DNA of 64,000 bases from Calonectria ilicicola (taxonomy: Eukaryota > Ascomycota > Sordariomycetes > Hypocreales > Nectriaceae), in NCBI GenBank assembly GCA_020809705.1, contig CP085826.1:4588001-4652000 (forward strand), read 5' to 3'. Positions 34,601 through 46,842 of the stretch are shown here, piece after piece. The position numbers and the translations under genes were made by a program. Below the pieces are notes generated by a model, which was not told the DNA's origin, did no database searches, and saw only the letters and a program-made list of their open reading frames with translations. How positions within the stretch are numbered: the first letter of the stretch is position 1; each line of letters begins with the position of its first letter.

Positions 34601-37600
34601 AATGGTAGTTGTTTTTTTTTTCTTTTTCCTGCTTGTTCCCTTACTCCCAGCGCACTGTACAGACTGTCTGCACGGTTCCTGGCCCGACCTCGATCCTCCT
34701 TGCTTACAAGGGATGTACCTTGCAACCAAACAATGCTGCTCGTCCCACCCGTAACTAAACAAAGAAATTAATTAACCATCTGTCGCAGAGGTAGGTAGAG
34801 GTAATCAAGCCACCTGAATACCCGTTGATGCTTGTGCATTGCTTGTTTCTTCATGTTTATCTTGTTCGTACAAGGGACGACGAGGGGAGAGGTGTGGGGA
34901 TGCACTCACTCGGTCACGGCATGCCACCCACTTGCCAAAGTCGTAGCGCCTTCCTTCCCCTCACGGTACTGAGCACCTGGCACTTAACCATACAGGTCCC
35001 ATTTGCACCCAACTAAGTAACGTTCAAAACCAATCCAACCTTACCTCGACCTTCCATGCCACCCTTTCAACAAAAGACCAAAGGCATTCATCCGCATTGC
35101 ATGCTAGCAGGCCTTAGGTGCATGCCGCTGCCGCTGCTACTACTACTACTGCTCGAGCTACTGCATTCTTCTCCTCTTCTGGGTGTGCTTGCTGTCGTCC
35201 CCTTTGACACCTCAGGCCGCCGTGCGTCAGCCGGCTCCGCTTTGCCCGCCCGTTCGCTAACCCTATGATGGGAGTGGCGTTTGCACTAGACATGGGCTTC
35301 CGAAGCTGCAGCCAGTCGGCCGTCAAGCCCGCCCTCCAAGTCCGCCTCAAGCCGCTCCCCGGGAATAAGGCCCTTCTGCCTGAGGCTGCCAAAGCTGGTA
35401 TGACCAAGGATGGGAAACCGCGAAAAGGCCACCCACCGTGGGACGCTGTTTGGGCCGAGAGCGAGGGGGCACAGCAAAGAGCGGGCCAAGGCGGCGTTGA
35501 CCACAGACCGCTTGTGAGCCCCAGACGTCCCTAGCTCTCCATCACCACCCGGGCCCCGACACGTAGTCCGCCCACCCGCCTTGACCACTTTAACTCTTCA
35601 TCGGCGTTAAGCCAGCGGCTCTCTGGGCCAAGCCTTGCGGCCCTCCACTTCTCGTGAAGCTAGGCTTGGCCTGGTCAAGACCAACGGAACAGCCATCCTT
35701 GCCACTCGCGATCAGAGAGGCATCGCATGGCCTGCTGAGAAAAGGGCGCCTTGTTTGAATGGTTGGCGTGCCGCCTAGACTTGTCCCCTAACCTCAACTC
35801 GACTCAAATTTCACTACAACCATCACGCGTCTCAGGGGCGGCCCGAATCGATAGGCATCATAATCTGCCGGCACTGGCAACTCTCCGCATTCAATTCCTG
35901 CCTCAACTGCAACTGGTGCTGCTAACAGTATAGAGTCAAAGCAAGGGTGTGCAGCATCTCTCAGTTCTGTTTCCCTCCCCCCCCCCCCCCCCTCCAAAGG
36001 ACAAGGGCTTATTTACTGGGTTGCCACTGGCGTGGCAACCAAGCGGCGGGCCCCAAGCCGCCCTCGCAGCTCCAAGGAGATTTTTTTTCGTTTACTCTCC
36101 GTTTCTCCCATGACGATGTTTTCGTCGAAACTTGCTGATATCAGTGGGTTCTTGTCCAATTATGGTCCCGATTCTGACAGACAAGCACCTGGAAGATTGA
36201 ACCCAAATGGACCAAGCTCCCAAGTCTAGTCCCAATTTGACATCGCGGGTCCAGAAAAGGCAAGCCTTGGATGGGGCAAAATGGATGCCTGAAACCACTT
36301 GCTGCAGGGGGTCCTGGGCACCTTTGATTGTGGTCATTTTATGGATCTCTTATGCTCACAACCATGGTCATCCAAGCATACAGAATCTACGAGCTTGACA
36401 GCCTTGCCGGAGCAATCTGGCATGACAACACTAGTTCAATCGAGGCGTTCGAAAGTCTCTCCGGCAATTGAATGCTCCCGAAATACTCCCGCGCGCTGTT
36501 TCCAACGGCCCAAGCTGGGGCAACCCAGATCAATTCAGCCTTTGCAATGCCATTTGGGCAATTGTCAAGTCTGGCGGCGTATTGCACATCATTTTGGGCG
36601 TCACTTCAACTTCGTCGGAATACTTCCCTAGTCCAACTGATCAAGATACCCGAGATTGACGATGCGTCGATCAACAGCACCAGGACCGGCAGATGCGAAC
36701 GGTCCTTTGTGCTCCAAGGCCCTGCCGCTTTCTGCATGGGCATGTCCGATGGATATCCTAGGCATCTCCTATTCTGGCAACCTCAAGTTTCTAGAAGCCA
36801 GCCATGTATGGAAAGGATCACAGCGACGAAAAGGAGACGGAAGAGTGTGAGCTGAGGTCATCAGCCTTTCCCCAGCAAAGAGCCAGGAATGGCAGAAACT
36901 CATCTCTCTCGGTAAATGAAAGGGACAGGGCTGCCAGTCCAGTGGCGAGACAGGCAGCAGTTGACAGGACGGTCACAGCCAACCAGGTCCACCCCCACGA
37001 CAAGGGTCCGTGTCAGAATCGACCAGCATTCCCCAGTCCGCTGCCAAGGGGAGAGTGTAACCTCAACGGCAGACATTCAAAGGTAAACTTAGTGTATTCC
37101 GGTGTTGAGTCGGGTTTACACTGCTTGGCTCACGTTGGGATTTCTTTTCTTTGAACCTCATCTCGCATCCCATCACCAAGTGGGCTTTGACGAGATTACA
37201 GCGAAGAGATGCCGTTGGCGCATTTTTGAGCTGGACACCAATTATTGGTTGTGCTGCTGCCATGTCTCTCGGTGAGCCCGTGATACCTCCATATTATCGA
37301 TCACGAGTTGGCAGTGAGAGAAAAGAAAATTTTCTGCTGTTGCATTGGGGAGTTACAACCATTTAGTGCATTGGAAAAAAAAATGGTAATGCTTGAAATG
37401 ACACTTCCCGGTGAAGCTGTACTTTAGGACCAAATTTGGAGCACTTTATTCCCCAAATTAAGCCGGGCGCACTGGCCGGGCGTTGCTCTGACTCTCCCTC
37501 ACCCGATATAACTCGGGGTCTGTGAAAACTATTCAAACAAAAATATCGGGTGACACGGGGCAGATGGCGCCTTGAGCGACGGCAATAGCTATCCACTCTA

Positions 37601-40600
37601 CCGCCCACAAGGCTTGGAATGGCTCGTTCGCCTTCCTCTACGATGATGTTGCCACGACCGCATTTATCGCCGATGCCTCACTTTTTAAGATGCAACCATT
37701 TAGGTTGTGCAATTAGCGCCGGTGGAGGACATCACATGTACTGTCCAAATGGCTTGATATCATGACCCCTCTGAACATTGAGAGAATCCTTTAACCAGGC
37801 GCAGTTCAATCCTTAGACAAACGCTCACGACAAGGGAGCGAAGGCAAGGCGTATTTCCCGTAAACCATCTACACCCTGTTGTGACACCAAACCCTTGTGC
37901 AAACTTGAGTTTTGGCTGCCAAAATCCCGTTGTTTCGTTTCCTCAAGGCCAAGGTGGAACTTGGGGCATGCACCTTGGCTCTTGCGGTGAGGGGCCCTCT
38001 TGGTTGAGAGGAGGAAGGGGCCGAGCAGCTAGCCCAGACAGGAGAGCCTTCTCCACGTTGGAACCAAAAGGGTAGACTCTGGGGGAACAAGGCCAGACCC
38101 AAAGCCTTGGCAATGAAAGACCGTTGTGGGCATTGCGCTACCAGCACCTTGGCTTGGTCCCGAGCAGGCGGCAAGGAAGAGAGGGAAAACGGTTCGACCC
38201 TCTCCCCAGATCTTATCGTGTAGATCCGCCTCAGTCTTCCTGAGCGAAAGGCTTGAGCCAAGGTCACATTGGAGCGGAGAAAATCAGACAACATCCAAAA
38301 AAGATAATCCACTGAGCACGTGTAAAAGCTTGAGTATGGCGATGATCGCCATAGTTCACGTTGTCGGTCGGAACCGTTCGTTTAGGCTTATCTTGCTAGA
38401 ACGGCTTCCGCGATGATGAAATTTATCTTCTATACCGTAAGACGGAGGGATCCTCATCATACATGATGCCAAGCTTCAGACAGGCGCGGAATCCTTGAAG
38501 CAAGAGACGTGTCTGTTTTGTCGCTCCCCTGACCACGCAGCGTGTTCCGCAACCCCTAGTCCCTTCTCACAGCACGACAGCGACTACGAACAGGCAAAAC
38601 CCCTGCGTGAAACAGAAGCGTGACGTCAGAAGGAAGTGCCCGTGCGGAATAAGATTTGGGTCCAACGACGTTCATGTCCGGTCCTTCTCGGCCGGAGCTC
38701 AGATCCACGCCACGGACAAGGTCAGCAATCACATACAGCAGAACAGGGCACTGGAAGAAGGTGGGGGGTGAACAACCCAGCGGCGTCGGCGGCGCAAGCT
38801 TAGCTGCTCGGGATGCTGAGAAGCCGGCGCCACGGGAGCCAGGAAGCTCGATAAGCCAACGAGGGCCAAGGGAAGTCAAGATGGGGCGGGTGGGCAAGGT
38901 GCCACCTCCAACGAACGAGATGAATGAAGAACTTGGCCTGTATTTTCTTGATATTTTTTTTTTCACTCACGAGGGGCAAACAGTGGAGTCCGCAGAGAGG
39001 GAACTGCCGACGTTGGTATGCCGATTGCGGGTCGTCAGACTCGTCCCTGAAGATCTTAGGCAGGATTTGCGAAAGTTGGTTGTTTGATACTTCCGCTGAC
39101 GCAGTAAAACACAGCATTGCACAGACATGTGGCATAGGTGAGAAGCTCAAGCGCAGGTGTGGGAGGGAAGTTCGACACCGGTCGGGGCCCGGTTCGTGAA
39201 AGATTTTCCAGTCCATGTACATGGCCTCGCGCAAACCATCTTGGCAAGACGGCCCCTTTCTTCAAGATGCCGGTTTGCATCATGGTCAACTTTGTTGATT
39301 GACCAGTTGATGTGCTGACATACTTGGCGCCATGGACTTTTGCCACAGGGTATGGAGACGGTGATGGGGACGAGGCATTGTTCTGCCATGGCGGGAATAT
39401 TCACCGTTTGGCGGCAGTTTAGCCCAGGCAATTGATTAAAATTGTGCCGAGTGATGTTTCACTAGATTGTACAACCGTGCCCGGTTCCGCTGGCTCGGTC
39501 ATTACCCGTTGGCCACGGTCAATAGCTACACCAGAGTAACACCGGACGATTGAAAATGGCGACGCAGATTTTGGCATCGATCAAATGTCGGCTAGCAGGG
39601 GAAAACAAAAGACCATGGCATTATGCAGGGCGATCAGGTTCGGTAGGACGCCACGGCGCACGGAGGAGGTGCTGGGCAAGCCACCAGCAGCAGGGCTTGG
39701 TCTAGGGGGGGTGTTGGATTTTTGCACCTGAACAAAGGGGGGGGGTGGTAAGGGGTGTCACGAATGTATGGTGGTGCGTGAATCTGGAGGCTTGCCCTCA
39801 AGTCCACCGGCCAGCTTGCTCTTTGATTGTGCAGCCATCTGAGAGGCTCCGAGCCTAAATTCATTGCACCGATTAGGTGCAAGCCCCTGGTCGACCACAC
39901 GCCTAGCAAGGCTTGGCGGGCTCCTTTTCGATGCTCCCCTCGATCGCAGCTGCTTTGGACTTGACAGCAAGCCGTTCCGGCCTGTCTCATCCAGCTCTGT
40001 TGCTGTCTCAGATATGTGGCAGCAGACACCCGATTCAATGCCGAACTCTCTGCATACATTGAGCAAGCCCGCACGCCGCATGCATCTGATAGGAAAAAGA
40101 AAGAAAAGAAGAATAAAAAGAAAAGGGGGGATGGGAAAGAAGACTGACCCCCAGTTGTCGGGATGGGAAGCTCTGTGGCGATGGGGAGACTGAATCAACC
40201 CTCCAAGGCATGTCTTGAATCGTGCTTTGTGAGAAGTGAGCAAATCTCCAAGGGCGCTGGTTGTCGTCGAAACTGAAATAGACGTGGCTTATGCCCAGCC
40301 CCAGTCCACCCGCGATCTCGCCGAGACAAGTGTTTAAGCGCCGGTCACTGTTTGGGTAATGGCCTTGTTTGGCGGCCAGACATGGGATTCCAGCAATTCC
40401 CATTCCCTGCTAAGTCGCACGTCCAAATTCGCGCTTGTCCACGCCGCCGCTCGCCAACCAATTGCCGTCCCCATGGCGCCGGTAGTTGGCATTTTGTGGT
40501 TTTTTTTTTCTTCTTGTTATGTGCCTCTGCTGGCTCTCGGTTAGAGCTACGTCTAGCTAGCAGGTTGGGGGAGGAGGGGAGCCTCTGAAGCCGTGGGTCG

Positions 40601-43107
40601 GGTGCCATACCCGTCTACGCCGTCCTTTCTTTTGCTCCCATTGCATTTCACAGAGTCAGTCATGCTAGCTAGGTGAGCAAATGCAAAAGTTCGGGCGCCC
40701 GTCTCAGGCCAAGATACATGTTTTGATGCTGGCGATGATGTCGTGGCTGCGCCCGGCTATGGAATATCTGCCTCATTGTCCACGTTGAATGGGTCTTGGT
40801 TCCAAATCTCAGTGGTGGTGGGTTTAAGGCTTTGCGTCATCGGGGGTGCACCCGACGGCTGGGAGCCATGATCCATTCCAAGCTTGTGGGCGTTACCCAC
40901 GCCTTTGGCTTTGTGCTTCTGACTCTTGCGAGAAGAGAGTACGAGTGCGCCACAAATCGTCATCGAGCTAGCCGCCATGCCAGGCTAGCTAGAGCTACCT
41001 TTGTAGCCTGGGGACTTTTGACGCTGCGAGCTGCAGGGCCCCATCCAAGGGGGTAAGCATTGCATCACAGAGTAACTTCTTGACGTCGTTTGTGCGTGTC
41101 CGGGCGTTAGCCGCTCCGGCAAACCATGAGCCTTGTCCATGGGTACGGTACGGTACGGGCGCCGGAACACAGCCGCGATTAGCACGGTTCGCTTTCTGCG
41201 TTGTTCATTATTCATTCACTCGCCAGAGCCGGAGCTAGATGGATGATGAATTGGATGGCACAGAGACGCGCCGAAATGCGACAGTCTTTTGTTTGGTTTC
41301 GTGACCACGCTCCCCGATAATTAGGGGCGGGGGGGGAGGAAAACCGCCGAGACAATGTCCGCGTGTGAGACATGGATGAGAGGAAACGAGAGGGATGCCA
41401 GAAACAGGAGCGTGGGATGGGGAGACCACCGAGGAACTGACGCAGATGACACGGCGTCTGAGGCGGCACGTTTCCCTTGGTGTGAGACAGCAAGAGAGTA
41501 AGTAAGGAAGAGTGTGTGTGCGTATGTGTGCGTGTATGTGTGTGCCATGTTCCAATTTATGTGTTCTCTATCTTCATGATGCACGACATCATTTCGGTAT
41601 AGGGTAGTTCGTGATGAATTGGAGAGGTGAAGTTGAAGCATCGTGAGTGTTGCTTGGGTCAATACTATCGATAATTCCTACCTTTTTAAACCTCGTTCTA
41701 TGTGTTCTCTGTATCACTGATCTTCCTGTGGCTGCATATATCCCGCATTTGCTATTTTGGTGTCAGCTTCTGTGTGACTTCACCTACATCTGCTTGTGTG
41801 GTGACACGACGGAATTCTCGAGTTTCACAACTATGCAATCAATAACGCAGCAACTAAAGATGACATCAGATCAAATGTAGCCACCAAGAAAAGAAGAAAA
41901 AAAAAAGAAAACCGTCAGACATGAACATCACTGCACGTAAACCTACAGTAACATAAAACACACCCTATGCAACCAAGAAGCCCGCCGTAAGCACATCATT
42001 ACATTTCATATTCCCTTAACGGCTCCCTTCCATATGACATCAACATCTCATCACCAGGCCCAAGACAGTTTAAGAAAAACTGCAGCGAAATATGAAACGA
42101 CAGCGACAAACGATGTGTTGACACCGGGCATTCCCGCCCGAAAAGAAAAGAAATAAAATAAAATAAAAATCAACCGCGGCAGGTAGATCGCCCATTGACA
42201 CATCACAAAGCCAAGTGATTCTAGAGACATTCCGTTCCTCAAGGGGGTGATCGAGACGACAGAAGGAAAACGGCCACGTCTAACCTCCCGCATGATTCCG
42301 ATCACACATCAAAGCTTGAACTTGTCATCACCGCAGCAGCCGCAACAAAGACTCACTGTATTTGCTGTTGCTTCAATCTGGAACAGTGTGGGACATCATC
42401 ACAAGGACACACGGGAGACATCTGACAAGAACAACTGTCAATCACACGCGGGCGGGAGATGTAACGGCTAAGCGAAGGCTTCCATCGAGGAGTTCTATTT
42501 TCCATTGCGATTTTTTTCTAGACTAAGTCCCACTTCTGGGAAACCTCATATCCTCCAAATCACACCCAAAATCCCCTCATCATAGAACCCAAATTAGACA
42601 AAAACCAACAACACAAATGGCATCGATAAGCGGCGCCAAAACTTCGTCGGAGCCGCAGTGATGCAGGCTGCCTTGGAAGATACTGTACATCAGAGGGGAA
42701 GAACAAGAAGGTATCTAAATGGTGAAACGTGCCTCAACGCTTGCGGCAAAATAAATAGACAGGTAAACATTAACCAATGGGTCATGACCTCATGAAGTGA
42801 ATAGAAAAGAGCTGCGAGGATAAAATATTCGCAGAAGAAGAATACTGATTCGTTCAAGGGGACTGTGCTCGTGTGCCCTTCCGGGAATCCCATCGAAGGA
42901 AGAGAGATAGATTGCTGACTGCTCGGGCGCAACAATCCGTCTTCAAAACTTCGATCACGAGTCTTGCTCGACTTGAACTCTGGGATGTGTTGCAAAAGTC
43001 CACTGAAATTTCGTGGTCCGATACCCCGTACACCTAACCAACGCCAAAATGCAAAACCTGACATATGCTTACTCGCTAATGGACAACTTCCTCCCTAGAT
43101 CTGGGTC
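31679..43107. other. 11.4-kb gene-free region upstream of flbC
   Basis: This region separates the flbC start (-) from the RAX2 stop (-). No protein gene is supported; scattered frames of 100-175 codons on both strands lack domains. The first few kb upstream of 31678 are the natural place for the flbC promoter and leader. A CA microsatellite (about 34169-34186), a C-run (about 35978-35992) and a 10-bp inverted repeat (37499-37508/37544-37553) are visible. Composition from about 33 to 41 kb shows fewer homopolymers than the tract on the other side of flbC. I see no transposase, reverse transcriptase or long terminal repeat. Confidence 0.5.
34169..34186. repeat. CA microsatellite
   Basis: A short run of CA dinucleotides preceded by CACG units. 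It is simple sequence with no visible function. Confidence 0.7.
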
Positions 43108-46100
43108 TCATACGTGCGGTGCGCCTGCTTGGCGTTGCCTAAGAGATCCGAAGAGCTCGTGAGGAGGCACTCTTTGGATTCCACTTCCCCTGTCGTACAT
43201 GGACGTGGGGGCAGGGGTGTATCCTTCACGCCTCTTGCGCACCCGGTCGAGAATGATGCCTCCTGCAACAAGCATGAGCATCAATCCGAGCGAGATGGCA
43301 AGGCCGATCAGGACAACAAAACCCAAGGGCATGTGGCCAGCTAGGAGAGGCGTTAGTAAAATATTAACAGGAGAAGAAGGGCGAAACTTACAGCTAGAAA
43401 AGAAGTCGTCTTTCTGAGAGAAAATGGCTGAAATGCTCCCAGGAGAGTTGTCGGAGTTGATGGTCAAAGCATATGGCTGGTATGCAGTGCCGTTGAAGGT
43501 GACCGCGGATGCGAAGCCGAAGCCAGGAAGGTCAATTGCTCCTGTAATCATGAGGACTTGGTCCTTGTCAAGGATGTCACTCTTGCTGTGGCTTTCGGTG
43601 AGAGTGAAGACTTGCAGGCCACGCACAACGCTGTCTGAAGCGAGGGTAGAGCTGGCGGTTTGCCACTTCTTACCATCGTACTTCATGATGAAGATGGAAC
43701 CGTCCTTAGTAGAAGTGCCAGAGATCCAAATCTCGTCTCTGCTGTTCGATGCAGGGGAGATAATACGAACAGGCCCTGTGAGATTGCTGGAATCGGGATA
43801 AGTGGACCAGGTTTCTTTCTTGGCATCCCAGCTCATAAGATATTGTTGTTTGCCATTGAATGTTAGATTACCACCCACGACAAGCTCATTGTTAGATGCC
43901 CACATCATCGAGTAGACTTCGCCCTCAACTGCGCTGCCGGGGCGGTTCCACTGATCGGCATCTACATTGTAGGCGCAAAGGCCTGGACAGTCTAGGGCAC
44001 CAGCCTTGGAGAAAGAGCCTCCAACATAAACATCGGCGCCCTTGGGGCGAACGGCAATGGCGTTGACGGTGCTGTTGTCACCTGTGAGCGAGGGAGGCTG
44101 GGAATTGAAACTCTTGGATTCAATGTTGTAAGAAATCAGGCCGCTGATGCTGCCGCTGTCAACTGTGCCACTGATTTTGCCACCAGCGAACAGAGTTGAG
44201 CTGCGCACGGCAACAGCGAGGAAGGTAGAATCACTTGAGATGTTGGAACCAAGCCCCATCACCTTGTCATCCTCAATGAGGACAATGTTGTTCACTTCCT
44301 GTTTATCGGATGACTCAGTCGTGAAATGTCCAGCAAGAACAGTGATGTTGTACTTGTTCTCATCGTAGAACAGACCAGTCACCACGCCCTGAATGTCAGT
44401 GGTCTCCAACACGTCCCGACGGCTCAAAGATGACGAGTTAGAAGACGAAGATGCGGATGAGGTCTGGATCTTGAGGGGGAATTGGCCAAAGCCATCCTCT
44501 GATAGAGTAGCTGCGCCATTTGCCCCAAGCTGAGCCGAGGAGATGGAGCCTGCAAAGAGGGAACCACCATCGTTAGGAAGGTCGAGGATTGCAGCAGTCA
44601 AGACACCACTGTAGCCTGGTAGGACACCGTCAAGACCTTCCAACCAGTTGTTCTGCGAAGGCACCCAGACGGCAAGACCATCAACCGTGATGGCATCGTT
44701 ATCATCAAAAGCGTTGCACTTTGTGAATGAGCCTGAGAAGGCAATGACAATCTCTGGGACATCCTTTGTGATGTTGATACGAAGGGGTACAACGTACTCG
44801 ACCACACCATCGACACCTCCGCCAATTGCAGCCCACGAGTCGTTCTTTGTGTCATAGACTGCAATATTGTCCATGCCATCGACAGAGCCATTCTGAGTGC
44901 TGGAGAAGTCGCCACCGACAAAAAGCTTGGTGTCATTCAGATACATGCTCAAAACCTGACCATTAAGGCCTCCGTCTAGAGTCTGAACGTCCTCTTCTTT
45001 AATGATGGCGAGGATGTTGTCGTGATCCTTGGAAGTAAAGTTACCACCGACATAAGTAGTATCACCGTCTGTGATAAGAGCGGTGACGCCAGATGTACGA
45101 TCGAAGCTTTTTCCGAGCTTGTTGATAGTCGAGTTCTGAATGCTGGTTGTATTAACTGTGGTATCTTTGGGATTGAAGTCGAAGAGGCCGTTGAGTCCGC
45201 CAGTTGAATCAATCAGAGTGAAACCAACTCTCTGAGCTACAATGGTGAGGCTGCTGACATCCTGTCCCTCCAAGGGAGTAAGAGTAATGGAAGGACGGAA
45301 AGAATCAGAGCCTGCCTCAATGTATCCAAAGAAGACTTGGTCGTATTTATCATACGTGTTGGTCTGATACAAAACTGTAGTAAAGTTGGAATCGTTATCA
45401 TTTCCTGTTGTCATGACGCCTGTGACGTTAACTTTGCCTCTAGTTGAACAAGAGCCATCTTGCCAACATCCAGGTGTATACATGTTCACAGAGTAGTTAC
45501 CGGATTCCTTAATATCGGGGTAGAAAACGACCTGGGCAGAGGTTGAGTTATAACCGCTGGAGAGAGATGCAGAGAGATATTTGGAGTTGCTCTCTTGAGA
45601 AGCAGTCACCGCCCAGGGGCCCGTGGCAGTTGCAGAGGAAGGGTTTTCGACGCCGCACGAGGGTTCGTTGAAGTCGTTGATGGCGTAGGAGAAAATATCA
45701 TCCTGGTAAAGCTTGATACCGGATAGACCAGCGCCACTGCCATACCAGTCGGAGATGGAGATGCGGAACCTATTCATTCCAACATCGTTGACAAAGTGGA
45801 AGTCCTGATAATCGGTTGTGTTTTGGAGGGGGCATTCGCTGCTGCAAGTCTTGTTCTTGCCAGTGTCAGGGTCCGTGTAAGTCAAGTTCATGATGCCGTT
45901 AATGGGATACGCAGTAAACCGGAAGGTCTTTGTTCCTCGACCATCCTGCTGAGCGTTCCAAAGTCTGAGCTTCGTGGGCGTGAAGCCAAATCCAAACTCG
46001 GCATCCCAGTACCCGCTGGTTTCGTCTTGCAATAACCATGTGCTTGAACCCGTGGAACAAAGGATGTTCTCTGGGCTGCTGTATGCGCTTACGGAAGTGC

Positions 46101-46842
46101 TGGTTCCTGCGGAGATGTTGGCTTTCGACAAATTAATGCTTTGACCATCTGGCTGGCTAGGTGTGCTGGTGTTTCCCAATCCAGTAAATGTGCCACCAAA
46201 AATAATATGTCCGTTTGAGGCCTTAGCAATAGCATTCACAGGTCCGTTGAAACCTGCAAAGGGGAGATTTGTCCATCCATCTTTGTTCACCCAGGCTAGA
46301 GCATTCGTAGAGTTGGCTCCCTTAAAATTACCACCGACATAAACGGTATCCCGGTCCTTGTCACAGTAAACCGCATTAACCTCACCCTCGATACCATCCA
46401 GAGGTGTGATCTCAGTTGTGTTTGGGTTGAACAGGGCGATCGCTTTTGACTCTGTGCCATTCAAACTCGTGAAATTACCGCCAATTACCACACCCTGCAT
46501 CTCTCCATTGCTGAGTTCGAATGCGCACATGGTCTTGATGGAGGCATCGCTGGAAACGAGGGAGCCCAGTGCGCCATTGGGGAGTTGTGATAGGAGTGAT
46601 TCGCTGCCGTTTGTGCTCCGTGTTCGTTCGGATTGGCCTTCGTATTCGTAGAGTGAAATGCCGCTGAAATCTCCCACGACTCCAACGCTACCTAGATTTG
46701 AGAGGTCGATGCTCGCTGTTCCCACTGAATTAAATGTGATGGCGGTTGTGAGTGTTGGTGCCAGTGCTGCTAAGCTCAAGAGACCGAGTCCTCGGTTCCG
46801 AGTTTGGCGCGCCGTTGGGCGCCGTTGAAAAGGCAATCGCAT
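43108..46842 (-). CDS. RAX2: Cell polarity / bud-site protein Rax2
   Basis: Two exons: 46842-43392 and 43340-43108, giving 1227 residues. The 51-nt intron (GTAAGT...CTAAC...CTAG) is a multiple of three and has no stop, so the unspliced frame reads straight through it; splicing joins DDFFSS to SGHMPLGFVV, restoring the usual Rax2 junction. The frame runs ten codons further upstream only from a TTG; the first ATG gives MRLPFQRRPTARQTRNRG and a hydrophobic stretch, a plausible signal peptide. The long lumenal/extracellular part has repeated beta-propeller-like motifs (VYVGGNF, TYVGGNFTSKD, LFVGGDFSS, VYVGGSFSKAG) and many N-glycosylation sequons. One transmembrane helix near the C-terminus precedes a basic cytosolic tail. 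Rax2 marks polarity sites at the cell cortex. Confidence 0.94.
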   Translation of the reverse strand: MRLPFQRRPTARQTRNRGLGLLSLAALAPTLTTAITFNSVGTASIDLSNLGSVGVVGDFSGISLYEYEGQSERTRSTNGSESLLSQLPNGALGSLVSSDASIKTMCAFELSNGEMQGVVIGGNFTSLNGTESKAIALFNPNTTEITPLDGIEGEVNAVYCDKDRDTVYVGGNFKGANSTNALAWVNKDGWTNLPFAGFNGPVNAIAKASNGHIIFGGTFTGLGNTSTPSQPDGQSINLSKANISAGTSTSVSAYSSPENILCSTGSSTWLLQDETSGYWDAEFGFGFTPTKLRLWNAQQDGRGTKTFRFTAYPINGIMNLTYTDPDTGKNKTCSSECPLQNTTDYQDFHFVNDVGMNRFRISISDWYGSGAGLSGIKLYQDDIFSYAINDFNEPSCGVENPSSATATGPWAVTASQESNSKYLSASLSSGYNSTSAQVVFYPDIKESGNYSVNMYTPGCWQDGSCSTRGKVNVTGVMTTGNDNDSNFTTVLYQTNTYDKYDQVFFGYIEAGSDSFRPSITLTPLEGQDVSSLTIVAQRVGFTLIDSTGGLNGLFDFNPKDTTVNTTSIQNSTINKLGKSFDRTSGVTALITDGDTTYVGGNFTSKDHDNILAIIKEEDVQTLDGGLNGQVLSMYLNDTKLFVGGDFSSTQNGSVDGMDNIAVYDTKNDSWAAIGGGVDGVVEYVVPLRINITKDVPEIVIAFSGSFTKCNAFDDNDAITVDGLAVWVPSQNNWLEGLDGVLPGYSGVLTAAILDLPNDGGSLFAGSISSAQLGANGAATLSEDGFGQFPLKIQTSSASSSSNSSSLSRRDVLETTDIQGVVTGLFYDENKYNITVLAGHFTTESSDKQEVNNIVLIEDDKVMGLGSNISSDSTFLAVAVRSSTLFAGGKISGTVDSGSISGLISYNIESKSFNSQPPSLTGDNSTVNAIAVRPKGADVYVGGSFSKAGALDCPGLCAYNVDADQWNRPGSAVEGEVYSMMWASNNELVVGGNLTFNGKQQYLMSWDAKKETWSTYPDSSNLTGPVRIISPASNSRDEIWISGTSTKDGSIFIMKYDGKKWQTASSTLASDSVVRGLQVFTLTESHSKSDILDKDQVLMITGAIDLPGFGFASAVTFNGTAYQPYALTINSDNSPGSISAIFSQKDDFFSSCKFRPSSPVNILLTPLLAGHMPLGFVVLIGLAISLGLMLMLVAGGIILDRVRKRREGYTPAPTSMYDRGSGIQRVPPHELFGSLRQRQAGAPHV

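Noticed and set aside
37499..37553. Inverted repeat TCACCCGATA / TATCGGGTGA with a 35-nt loop, as a possible MITE
   Set aside because: The arms are only 10 bp, no target-site duplication was seen and no second copy was noticed.
38190..38206. GGTTCGACCC resembling tRNA box B
   Set aside because: No box A at the right distance and the flanks do not form a T-stem or acceptor stem.
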